Below are positions 42,146 through 51,519 of a DNA stretch of 64,000 nt, piece by piece. The translations under genes and the position numbers were made by a program. The notes below the pieces were generated by a model. The model did no database searches and was not told the DNA's origin. It was given only the letters and a program-made list of their open reading frames with translations. The first letter of the stretch is position 1, and the number at the start of each line of letters is the position of its first letter. The DNA comes from Meghimatium bilineatum (Eukaryota; Mollusca; Gastropoda; Stylommatophora; Philomycidae): positions 30,459,860 through 30,523,859 of the forward strand of contig CM067309.1 in the NCBI GenBank assembly GCA_034231615.1. The letters are read 5' to 3'.

Positions 42146-42309
42146 TTAATATCTAATCACAGACATAAGAGACAATAGAATATAGAAACACGTAAGTCGT
42201 AGAGTAAAGATTGATTTGACCGAAAAAAAACCAATATACAACACCGTAATTGTAGATCAAAGCAAATGGCAAATTGAAATATCAAGACGGGTTATCAAGA
42301 ACTATACCA

Positions 42310-42832
42310 TAAGTTATTGATAATACTGTGTAAGTTATTGATAATACTGTGTAATAAGACCTTGTCAGTAGAGGTGAGAAAGAGAGTTCTGCAGTGCAAT
42401 ATAACCCCTATACTAACATATGGGTGCGAGTCTTGAACAATAAACAAACTGGAAAGTGGGAAATTAGAGGCAACAGAGATGTGGTTCTACAGAAGAATGC
42501 TGAGAATACCATGGACTGCCAGAAAAACTAATGTAGAGGTGTTGAAAGAGTCAAATGCGAAACGGACCTTAATCAACAATATAAGAAAAAGGCAGTCTTC
42601 TTTTTGGGCCACTTCATGAGACAGGCAGGTTTGAAGAACATAGTCACAACAGGCAAAATTGAATGCAACAGAGACAGAGGGCGACAACATTAGAACATAT
42701 TAGACAGTTTGACAACCTGGCACGGCAAGGAAACAACAACGACTTTGATACATAATACTGTGGACAGAGAGCTTTTGTGAGCCATGACCGCCTACGCCAG
42801 CCGACATGGCACCTGATGATGATGATACCTTA
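42310..42832 (+). mobile_element. LINE-H 3' end, degraded
   Basis: Matches the copies at 2.5 and 32.8 kb: TGTGTAATAAGACCTTGTCA, TATGGGTGCGAGTCTTG, then MWFYRRMLRIPWTARKTNVE in frame, followed by frameshifts after 42595. It ends ACATGGCACCTGATGATGAT. A 24-bp piece (TAAGTTATTGATAATACTGT GTAA) is duplicated in tandem at its 5' edge, possibly an early stage of array formation. Confidence 0.88.
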
Positions 42833-43252
42833 AGCACAAGAAAATAACTTCCTGAGAAGTGGTCACTACATTGAGGGTGTTCTTGTATCAAACTTTAGCC
42901 TATAATACAAGCAGAATGTGGAATCAAAAAGTGATCAATCGAGATTTGTATTAATCAGAATCGCAAACAGAGGAACAGATGGTCGGGCAGAAATACACAG
43001 CAGTACACAATCCAAATCTGACTGTGATTTAGCGTGCTAGACCGGCAGGAAACAACAGCAGGCAACAGTCGTGAACATCGCCATCTCTTCAACACAGACA
43101 TCGTTGACAGATAATGTAGCATTAGCGATCAGATAAAGTAGTGGTAGGAGCAGCCGTAACGCGTTACATTACTGGAAGTTCTAGTCACGTGATTAGTCAT
43201 AAGACCCAGAGTTATTATTTTTTTCTTGCGAGGCTAGTTGTATTAGATATAT
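42833..43252. other. Unassigned sequence
   Basis: No open frame or repeat recognised. Confidence 0.4.
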
Positions 43253-43765
43253 TTGATAATTTCTTGCTTCAAACAAACTTGTTGATTTGATAAATTCTAA
43301 ATAAACCCATCAGCTGACACTACTGAACGATTTGTAAATTATAGATTCCCATAAGCTGACACCACTGATATATATGTAAATTATAGGATCCCATCAGCTG
43401 ACACCACTGATATATATGTAAATTATAGGATCCCATCAGCTGACACCACTGAACGATTTGTAAATTATAGATTCCCATAAGCTGACACCACTGATATATA
43501 TGTAAATTATAGATTCCCATAAGCTGACACCACTGATATATATGTAAATTATAGGATCCCATCAGCTGACACCACTGAACTATTTGTAAACTATAGGATC
43601 CCATCAGTGAACAGCACTTAACTATAATATCCCGTCAACTGACATAACTGAACTATAAAATCCCGTCAACTGACAACATAACTATAGGATCCAATCCAAT
43701 CAGATATCAACACTGAATTATTTGTGAACTATAGGAATCGCTCGCCTGACAATACTGAACTATTT
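43253..43765 (+). repeat. Left arm of a large inverted repeat, 42-bp array
   Basis: Starts AATTTCTTGCTTCAAACAAA, TTCTAAATAAACCCATCAGC, then about ten copies of GGATCCCATCAGCTGACACC, ACTGAACTATTTGTAAATTA and TA. The inner copies (43600-43765) are decayed. Its reverse complement, including the non-repetitive outer 50 bp, forms 45376-46102. Confidence 0.92.
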
Positions 43766-43851
43766 GTAAACTATAATATTTCAAGCAATAATAATGATGT
43801 TAGCCTTTTGTATCTTTACATAATGTCATGAAGCAGACAAGTGGTAATTTG

Positions 43852-44328
43852 TAGAGAAACATAGACACTACATTTACAGTGTAAATTGTAGAGAAACATA
43901 GACACTACATTTACAGTGTAAATTGTAGAGAACATAGACACTACATTTATAGTGTAAATTGTAGAGAACATAGACACTACGTTTATAGTGTAAATTGTAG
44001 AGAAACATAGACACTACATTTATAGTGTAAATTGTAGAGAACATAGACACTACATTTATAGTGTAAATTGTAGAGAACATAGACACTACATTTATAGTGT
44101 AAATTGTAGAGAACATAGACACTACGTTTATAGTGTAAATTGTAGAGAAACATAGACACTATGTTTATAGTGTAAATTGTAGAGAAACATAGACACTACG
44201 TAAATAGTGTAAATTGTAGAGAAACATAGACACTACGTTTATAGTGTAAATTGTAGAGAACATAGACACTACGTTTATAGTGTAAATTGTAGAGAAATAC
44301 AGACACTAAGTTTATAGTGTAAATTGTA
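43852..44328 (+). repeat. Minisatellite, 36- to 37-bp unit, 13 copies, probably LINE-seeded
   Basis: The unit is GTAGAGAACATAGACACTAC, GTTTATAGTGTAAATT; in frame it reads CREHRHYVYSVN. LINE-G at 61.1 kb has YREHKTNVYVRNKV at the place just before KRRKLAWFGHVCRH, and here the array is followed by CWFGHATRH. The unit thus matches the EHxxxxYV segment of the LINE. Extra A residues (GAGAAACAT) make some copies 37 bp and break the frame. Confidence 0.92.
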
Positions 44329-44610
44329 GAGACACGGTGTAAACTTGTTGGTTCGGACATGCAACAAGACACTGCTCACAGTCTAAAACTATTTTGCGCG
44401 AAGCAGTCGAAGGTGAAAGGAGAAGAGGCCATGAAAGAAAAATTTGGTTCGAAAACATCAAGGAATGATCTGGACTATATTTTTATACACTCATCCAAAT
44501 GGCTTGAAATTGCACGAGTTTTGTAGGGTTTTTTCTGATGATGTCTCCAATGTATCACCCCTACGACCCTGACAAGTTATCGGACATTTTATTATTATGT
44601 ATATTCCCTG
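44329..44610 (+). mobile_element. LINE-G-like 3' end
   Basis: The frame reads TCWFGHATRHCSQSKTILRE, AVEGERRRGHERKIWFENIK, a stop, SGLYFYTLIQMA, then CACCCCTACGACCCTGACAA, the usual LINE-G end (PYDP). FGHATRH, TIL.E and EGERRRG identify the family. Confidence 0.85.
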
Positions 44611-44924
44611 TTTTATTTATACATATGGTTTCCTTGTCAGCGATCGTCTAGCTATACCTCTTCCTGTTTTCTGAGCGTGGGCGTAGACCACCTTCATAGT
44701 ATGAGCTAATTTTAGAGGTATGTCAGCTGAAACCATATGTCCATGACTGCAAAACAATTTGTCAAACCAAGTATCGATCAAACCAAGTATCGATCCAACC
44801 AAGTATCGTATTCACATTGATGGTTGATTACAATAAGTCTACAACATTCTACGATTTCATCACGATATATTACATTCAGTCTCGGCTGCAACGTCCAGAT
44901 TAAATACCATATGGACATGGCCGG
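44611..44924. other. Unassigned sequence
   Basis: A 61-codon minus frame (44617-44802) has no known domain. AAACCAAGTATCGATC is repeated three times at 44763-44808. Confidence 0.4.
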
Positions 44925-45051
44925 ATTTAGACTTGATCGGGCCCTAAACTATTTAAGATATGGGGCCCTAAGCTATTTGAGATATGGGGCCCTTTAACTA
45001 TTAAGAATATATAGATAGTGAAATAAAAAAATTGTGGGGGCCCCAAGACAG
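44925..45051. repeat. Possible DNA-transposon terminus with GGGCCCTA repeats
   Basis: GGCCGGATTTAGACTTGATC, then GGGCCCTAAGCTATTTGAGA TATG repeated about three times. The far side of the inverted repeat (46105-46140) has GAGGCCCTGAGTTATAGCTT ... TTATAGGTAAATC, which resembles the reverse complement. Together they recall the ends of a DNA element (GGCC...AAATCCGGCC), but I cannot define the whole. Confidence 0.35.
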
Positions 45052-45195
45052 TTCATTCATTCATTCATTTTCCTTTTGCGCTGAAGTTAGCGCATAGGAC
45101 AGAGGTCAGATCTCTCCATTTCTGTCTGTTCAAAGCTATTCTGTGCAGTTCTTGAATAGTATGAATATTGGTTGTTTAACTTTCTCTAAGTATTG
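45052..45195 (-). mobile_element. LINE-E-like 3' end with ATGA tail
   Basis: On the minus strand: IHTIQELHRIALNRQKWRDL, TSVLCANFSAKGK and stop, followed by ATGAATGAATGAATGAAC. The NRQ.WRDLTSVLCA block is the LINE C-terminal signature seen in LINE-E (DRQAWRAMTSALCA). Only the last 45 codons remain. Confidence 0.78.
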
Positions 45196-45375
45196 TTCTT
45201 CAGAGTGTTTTTTTTTGGGTCTGAATGAAAAAGAATTGGAATGAACTGACTTCTGTTACACAAATCGGTTTGGACTTTACGATGTTGATTAATCCAACAA
45301 TCGACGGAATGACCCAGACTTGATTAGAGAAACACACCCCATAAACGGACGTCACTACCGGAAGTCCCCAAGACA

Positions 45376-46102
45376 GTGGGGATCCTATAATTTACAAATA
45401 GTTCAGTGGTGTCAGCTGATGGGGTCCTATAATTTACAAATAGTTCATAGTGTTAGCTGATGGGATCCTATAATTTACAAATAGTTCAGTGGTGCCAGCT
45501 GATGGGGTCCTATAATTTACAAATAGTTCAGTGGTGCCAGCTGATGGGGTCCTATAATTTACAAATAGTTCATAGTGTTAGCTGATGGGATCCTATAATT
45601 TACAAATAGTTCAGTGGTGCCAGCTGATGGGGTCCTATAATTTACAAATAGTTCAGTGGTGTCAGCTGATGGGGTCCTATAATTTACAAATAGTTCATAG
45701 TGTTAGCTGATGGGATCCTATAATTTACAAATAGTTCAGTGGTGCCAGCTGATGGGGTCCTATAATTTACAAATAGTTCAGTGGTGCCAGCTGATGGGGT
45801 CCTATAATTTACAAATAGTTCATAGTGTTAGCTGATGGGATCCTATAATTTACAAATAGTTCAGTGGTGCCAGCTGATGGGGTCCTATAATTTACAAATA
45901 GTTCAGTGGTGCCAGCTGATGGGGTCCTATAATTTACAAATAGTTCATAGTGTTAGCTGATGGGATCCTATAATTTACAAATAGTTCAGTGGTGTCAGTT
46001 GATGGGATCTTATAATTTACAAATAGTTCAGTGGTGTCAACTGAGGGGTTTATTTAGAATTTCTCAAATCAGAAAGTGTGTTTGAAGCAAGAAATTGAGA
46101 TA
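45376..46102 (-). repeat. Right arm of the large inverted repeat, 42-bp array
   Basis: About sixteen copies of GGGTCCTATAATTTACAAAT, AGTTCAGTGGTGTCAGCTGA and TG, then GGGTTTATTTAGAATTTCTC and TTTGAAGCAAGAAATT. This is the reverse complement of 43253-43765. A three-unit higher-order pattern is visible: CATAGTGTTAGCTGATGGGA recurs about every 123 bp. The arm is longer and more regular than the left one. Confidence 0.93.
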
Positions 46103-46164
46103 GTGGAGGCCCTGAGTTATAGCTTGTTTAGCTTATAGGTAAATCATGCGCTGCATATGGAAGA

Positions 46165-46500
46165 GTAGAATAATTACAGCCGTGAATAATACACTATTCT
46201 TTTATATGGGTGTGAGTTTTGGACAATTACAGTCGTGAATAATACACTATTCTTTTATATGGGTGTGAGTTATGGACAATTACAGCCGTGAATAATACAC
46301 TATTCTTTTATATGGGGTGTGAGTTATGGACAATTACAGCCGTGAATAATACACTATTCTTTTATGTGGGGTGTGAGTTTTGGACAATTACAGCCGTGAA
46401 TAATACACTATTCTTTTATGTGGGGTGTGAGTTGTGGACAATTACAGCCGTGAATAATACACTATTCTTTTATATGGGTGTGAGTTTTGGACAATTACAG
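46165..46500 (+). repeat. Minisatellite, 53- to 54-bp unit, 6-7 copies, seeded in LINE RT
   Basis: The unit is GTGAATAATACACTATTCTT, TTATATGGGGTGTGAGTTTT, GGACAATTACAGCC. In frame it reads VNNTLFFYMGCELWTITA, that is, the (L)YGCE(S/L)WT.TA motif found once in LINE-G (LYGCESWTLTA at 61.1 kb). The array exits into AEIKKRIEAFE-like LINE sequence at 46500. The 54-bp copies preserve the frame (73-codon ORF 46288-46509) and 53-bp copies break it. Confidence 0.95.
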
Positions 46501-46925
46501 CAGAAATAAAGAAGAGAATAGAGGCTTTTGAAAATAAATGATACGGACGAATATTACGTATCCATTTTACAGATCGTAAAACCACCATGTACGCGAGAAA
46601 AAAAAAATTCTTGCAGGCCAACAAGAACAAAGCATGGTAGTGAGTGGTGAAACATCGGAAAACTGGTGTAGTTTGGCCACGCAATGAGAATATGATTCTC
46701 TTTCAAAAATATCTTGCAACGAACGGTTGAGGGAGAAAGAAGAAAAGGGGTCGGAAGAAAATATGGATTGATAATATTATGACCTGGACAGGATAACGAA
46801 TCTCCAGACTCCAGCAAAGAACTGATAACAGAGAGGCATGACGAAATTTTTGTGTTGATATTTCCAGAGTGACACCCCCTACGACCTGGAGGGTTATTGG
46901 TTTGATAATGATGATGATGCCGATT
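46495..46925 (+). mobile_element. LINE-G-like C-terminus downstream of its array
   Basis: The plus frames have RIEAFENK, YGRILRIHFTDRKTTMYA, then RRKGSRRKIWIDNIMTWTG, with frameshifts, and a 3' end ACCCCCTACGACCTGGAGGG and TGATGATGATG. It joins directly to the YGCELWTITA array. Antisense frames of 80-87 codons (46442-46960) are artefacts. Confidence 0.87.
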
Positions 46926-46959
46926 ACGTTATTAGGAGCAAACGGTGTTTTTATATACA

Positions 46960-47250
46960 TGTTGTTGTTGTTGTTGTTCGTCCATCACAAGTGATGATGA
47001 CCATTTGTTACATCCACTTTTGAAAATTCAATTTTAGTTATGTTCTTGATTATGAGTTCGTAGATGGCTAATGAGCCCTATTCGAGCTGTAAATGTCCTT
47101 GGACAGTTCGGACATGGAATAACGACAGTAGACGGATCTTGGTCTATCCGTGACTTTCTAGCTGCTCTCCGATGTTGAGCTGCTGCATTTTCCCTCTTTT
47201 CACAAGATTGATTTTAGAACGCCATGTAGATCTATTTTGTGCAAGTTCTA
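46960..47250 (-). mobile_element. C2H2-LINE 3' end with (CAA)n tail
   Basis: On the minus strand: AQNRSTWRSKINLVKREK, QLESHG-like shifted codons, then VIPCPNCPRTFTARIGLISH and LRTHNQ. CPNC-x12-HLRTH is a C2H2 finger (C-x2-C-x12-H-x3-H) at the end of a LINE polyprotein. The tail is (CAA)n, seen as TTGTTGTTG at 46963-46979. A second copy is at 50215. Confidence 0.9.
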
Positions 47251-47284
47251 AAATAATAAATTACTAAATTATTGTCTAAATTAC

Positions 47285-47735
47285 CGTATATATATATTTA
47301 GACAATAAATACACGTAATCCATTAGGGTTGGTGGGGGTACATTGGAGGTATAGTAGAGAAATCAGTACAAAAATCCTGCCAAACTTCTCAATCTTCTTA
47401 ATATAGACGAGTGTTGAAATATCAGCCTGCAACAATTCCAATAAGTTGTTAAGTCGGGATTTTTTCTTTTCCACCTCGTCTCCCTCCACTCTTATCTGCT
47501 CACTTCTGGGCACTGATTGAAAGGAAATTGTGTCTCTGTATACGTCCAAACCAGGCTAGCTTATGCTGTTTCACATTTGCCAACAGTACTTTCCTTGAAA
47601 AATCAAGCTCAGTCAAATGATATTATGCTCTCTAATACAGCGCACATATTTTTCATATATGCCTGTAGCAATTATCTACAGTGAGTGTTCAGATTTCACA
47701 TCTATACACAAGAATAGATCTATCAATGTGGCTTG
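47285..47735 (-). mobile_element. LINE-G-like 3' end, decayed
   Basis: On the minus strand LLANVKQHKLAWFGRIQRHN is clear (family LLSIVKRRKLAWFGHVCRHD); upstream YRCEI and TLTVDN represent the YGCESWTLTA motif. The C-terminus is shifted and ends PPTLMDY before a (TA)n run at 47287. The 83-codon frame at 47298-47549 is one of the shifted frames. Confidence 0.8.
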
Positions 47736-48085
47736 TGCTTACAGAACATTGTAAGGTACATCCACTCTGTAAGCCTCTCAGTACTCTGCAAGCTGCCTAA
47801 CCTCTTCCAGTGTCATGTTCCGGATGTGTCGATGTCATGTGTCCATTGTAATCTTGGTCTGCCGTTTGTTCTCTTTCTGGGAGCTTTTCCCTCCATGATT
47901 AAAAATTAAAAAAAATCATCATTCTTCATTTTTGCCGTTAGAGAGTTACAGGGAGTATTCGAATGGCCTTTGCTATAAGGGCCGCATTCCCTTGAAGTCG
48001 CACTCCATGTTTAATCTGTCTAGACCATTGAGTCTTTTTCACGTCCAAAATATGGATAGTTTTGAGGAGCAAGTCTTCTTCTATG
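47736..48085 (-). mobile_element. LINE C-terminus, 3' of an in-frame array
   Basis: The minus frame continues out of the 30-bp array as RKDLNIEEDLLLKTIHILDV, then diverged sequence, and GKAPRKRTNGRPRLQWTHDI with RLGSLQSTERLTEW. GRPRLQWT.DI is the usual C-terminal basic block of RTE-like LINEs. One frameshift lies around 47900 between the two parts. Confidence 0.83.
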
Positions 48086-48482
48086 TTCAGATCTTTGCGG
48101 ACATCTGCCCTGGTACGCAGATCTTTGCGGATATCTGCCCTGGTACGCAGATCTTTGCGGACATCTGCCCTGGTACGCAGATCTTTGCGGATATCTGCCC
48201 TGGTACGCAGATCTTTGCGGACATCTGCCCTGGTACGCAGATCTTTGCGGACATCTGCCCTGGTACGCAGATCTTTGCGGACATCTGCCCTGGTACGCAT
48301 GTCTTTGTGGATATCTGCCATGGTACGCATGTCTTTGTGGACATCTGCGCGGGTACGCAGATCTTTGCTGACATCTGCCCTGGTACGCAGATGTTTGCGA
48401 ACATATGCCATGGTACGCAGGTCTTTGTGGACATCTGCGCGGGTACACAGATCTTTACGGATATCTGCTCTGGTACGCCCGT
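48086..48482 (-). repeat. Minisatellite, 30-bp unit, 13 copies, in frame inside a LINE ORF
   Basis: The plus unit is ACGCAGATCTTTGCGGACAT plus CTGCCCTGGT. On the minus strand each copy encodes RTRADVRKDL. Upstream the frame reads CETWTMTSAMKNKIWTL ... ISxIDGRTRADIRKDL and downstream RKDLNIEEDLLLKTI. The peptide corresponds to the (V)TNEEVR.RI-type segment between YGCE.WT and the KR.L.W.GH block of related LINEs. All copies keep the frame; a 157-codon ORF (48411-47938) spans array and flank. Confidence 0.95.
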
Positions 48483-48640
48483 CTATCTATGATATTCTTA
48501 TAACCTTTATTTGACATAACATTTTTAATGTCCATATTTTATTTTTCATTGCGGATGTCATTGTCCACGTTTCACAAACATAAAATAGTCGTATGTACTA
48601 GTGATTTGTATGAAATCTATTTTTACTAAGGTAATGATTG
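48483..48640 (-). mobile_element. LINE RT segment, 5' of the in-frame array
   Basis: On the minus strand CETWTMTSAMKNKIWTLKML and CQIKVIRIS with one stop before IDGR. The CETWT word is the LINE YGCE(T/S)WT motif. Further 5' the sequence is AT-rich and unreadable. Confidence 0.8.
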
Positions 48641-49714
48641 TTTTTTCCAAACTACATTGAATATTGCCGTGGCAGAAATAGAAATTTCAAGTCTCTTCTT
48701 TGTTTTAAATCACCATTGTTGCAGACCACAGGTAGAAAGTGTTAGAAATACATTGAAGAGAAAGCAGATTTTTCTAAGTTAAAAGCAATTAAATGGAAGT
48801 TATGTCACTAGAAGAAACAACACGATGTCGTGGACGCATATGTGTCGTCAAGATTCCAAGTTCGATACTTGCAGTATCTTCGTTTATAAGTTACCATAGC
48901 GACAGACAAACACACAAGAGTGTACATGAATAGACAAACGAAGACAAACTTATAGTTAGTTGCCTATCTATTTGTTGCCGGTCGGTGTGTTTGTTGCGGT
49001 ATGATCGACAACTAGAGATATGCTTTGTTTTTATTACTAGAAAAGAAAGATCCCGGTAACGTTGCCACTTCAAAATATTCATAAAACTCGTTGACGTGAA
49101 GTTTGGACTGTAATTGTATCAAAAAGAGGCTGATATCTAAATTGATATATATATATATATATAAACTCCGTAACTCCTGGTCTTTCCTCTTCATCATAGG
49201 CTCCTAAACTACATTACGTTTACGGACGAAATTTGGCATCGTTATAGTTCAGCTAAAATGGAGAGCGAATATATTATAAAAGTTCTGTGGTCCGGCAAAG
49301 CTGACTATTGATATAATTAGTTAACATTTTACCACTGACTGATGTACAAAGGTCAAATAAATGAATGGTAGATTTAAAAGTAATTATAAGTTTCATTCTC
49401 AATTCATTCGATGTTTACTCTGTTGTAACAGTGTTAAAATATATATTATTTCTCCTTGCCTTTCTGTTAATATCGTTTAATTATTTATCTATCAACAGTT
49501 ACAGAAAATTCATCCCATCTGCATTTCTGTTCTTAACATGTTATCGATTGATGATAGTCAATAACGGCTGTCATGAGAATAGTACGTCATTTATATAACA
49601 GTTACTTTACGACCAATAGTCTCTATCCACATTAGCTCAGTTCATTACGCGTACGGCATTCGAGCATATTTTTTGCTACGAAGTATTTGTTTTAGTTCCC
49701 AGAGACAGTGATTT
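48641..49714. other. Unassigned, AT-rich
   Basis: Contains a (TA)n run at 49146-49162. The 77-codon plus frame at 49365-49598 is hydrophobic but I recognise no family. No tandem arrays. Confidence 0.4.
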
Positions 49715-49940
49715 GTACAGGAATTCGAAGCGTCATGTACAGGAAAATTTGATTCTGGAGGAAAGAGTGACTGGCGTAAGAAGAAAGGGTAGACACAGAA
49801 GACCTTGGACCAGCGACATTTAAGAATGTATGAACGTGTCTATGGCTAATGCAGGCGTGCTTTACCGGAACAGAGAAGCGTTCAGAGTATCCACCGAAGA
49901 AGAGAAAGTTCTGGAAAGAATATGTCACTTGATATATATA
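49715..49940 (+). mobile_element. LINE C-terminal fragment
   Basis: The plus frame reads ENLILEERVTGVRRKGRHRR, PWTSDI, stop, ECMNVSMANAGVLYRNREAF. The pattern EG...R.GR.R.PW..DI...N.S...A......R..FR is the LINE C-terminal consensus. The 172-codon minus ORF covering this region (49692-50210) is antisense to it and not a gene. Confidence 0.8.
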
Positions 49941-50214
49941 TAATTTTTTTTCCTGACAACATAATTGGTTATTAACGACAAAGAAACATCTCAAAATGAA
50001 CTTTGACAGAACCCCCCAAAAAATATTAATGTTACAGTTAATATGTCGATGTTTACTGTACAAGACATTGTTTGAAACACGGCTCAGGTGATTACGTGAA
50101 ATTTTCATCCCTTTTAGAATGACATGTGTTGAATTATTCATGTGAGTTAATTGCCTGCTGTACTCTGTCCATGTCTGACGACAGTGGATATGATGCACTC
50201 TGGCATGCAAGATG
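49941..50214. other. Unassigned sequence
   Basis: No feature recognised apart from a possible LINE continuation (minus strand near 50165-50210 reads HARVHHIHCRQTW), which I could not place. Confidence 0.35.
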
Positions 50215-50678
50215 GCGTTTTCAAACTTCCTCCGCCAAAGACAATTAGAATATGACTAAGAATTTAATCGAAAGGTGGGAAAATAGAATGAAAACGAGGA
50301 AAGGTACACGATCTCAAAGTGGCCAAAAGAAGTGCTACAAGGACTTGTTAAAGATCTCACTGAAAGCCTTTTAAATAGACCAAGATACATGGGAAGAACG
50401 TGCACAAAATAGATCTACATGGCGTTCTTAAATAAAAAAGAGCGCATCATCTTGTGAAAAGAAGAGAAATGCAGCAGATCAACAGCGGAGAGTAGCTAGA
50501 AAGTCACGGATAGACCAAGATCCGTCTACAGTCGTTATTCCATGTCCAAACTGTCCAAGAACATTTACAGCTCGAATAGGACTCATTAACCATCTACGAA
50601 CTCATAATCAAGGACATAACTCTAATTGAATTTTCAAAAGTGGATGTAACAAATGGTCATCATCACTTGTGATGGACG

Positions 50679-50721
<43 letters not shown>

Positions 50722-50726
50722 GAAGC
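50215..50726 (+). mobile_element. C2H2-LINE 3' end with (CAA)n tail
   Basis: The plus frame has RSQSGQKKCYKDLLKISLKA, DTWEERAQNRSTWRS, EKKRNAADQQRRVARKSRID, then CPNCPRTFTARIGLINHLRT and HNQGHNSN before TGA. Key finger residues are C, C, H, H in C-x2-C-x12-H-x3-H spacing. There are two in-frame stops. The 3' end is (CAA)n at 50681-50719. It belongs to a widespread LINE type with a C-terminal zinc finger and matches the minus copy at 46960. Confidence 0.92.
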
Positions 50727-51519
50727 AGTAAACCACTTACACTATAGAGATACAACAACAGAAATCTGATTCTTCTGTAACCATGTCATGCAATATGTTT
50801 CAAAAATCACATGGATCATTACAAAATTGTTAATTTACAGAGATTCACGAAACAAGATTACCCAATCGTTGAAAGCGTTACATTAGAACACGTCATGTTT
50901 CTCAAGTAAGAATGTTTTCCAAAGTTTTTTTTACCCATGTAAATTGAATTTACTATTATATTTTCTAATAGTAAATTGTTAACTTTTTTTACTCATGTCC
51001 CATCTATGTCTTCCTAAAAATTTTGAATTTTGATGTAAAATTCTATATAACATATACATTTATTTTTGTATTCAAAAATTGTATTATTCTTCCTGAACAA
51101 GCAAATTGCCCCCTCCACCTGTGGCACGTGGAGCCCCAAGTCGGGAAACACTGGTCTAGAGTGAATATCACAATTCGTGCAAATTCTAACTTCTATGTGA
51201 ACGTAATATAATCCAATTACATCACAAATCAGTCAGCCACTTACACATAGGATTGCCAGAATGTGGGTTCTTTATTATCTCCTTATACCCCTGAGAGATT
51301 CAACAACACAAATTATGATACTGTGGTCACCATAGCATGTCACATATCAAAATAATTCAATATTTTTGATTGAAAATTTCATTTATTGATGGAAGATATC
51401 TGAATATGCCTATATGATTTCTATTGAAATTATTGATTGATATCTATTTAAGACATCAACTTATTTGAACACTTTGATTTTTCAGTTACTTAAATACATA
51501 ATTACCTCTTATATCTGTT
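50727..51519. other. Unassigned; possible hAT terminus at 51110-51160
   Basis: GCCCCAAGTCGGGAAACACT GGTCTAGA at 51133-51160 reads on the minus strand as TCTAGACCAGTGTTTCCCGA, reminiscent of hAT ends (CAGTGTTTCCC). I could not find a matching opposite end. The rest is AT-rich without motif. Confidence 0.35.

Noticed and set aside
43253-46102. Inverted repeat as a simple assembly artefact
   Set aside because: The arms differ in length, unit order and point changes, so they are not a mirrored copy of one read; an artefact is still possible and is listed as a check.
49692-50210. 172-codon minus-strand ORF as a host gene
   Set aside because: Its first half is antisense to a clear plus-strand LINE C-terminus (49715-49940) and the protein has no recognisable domain.
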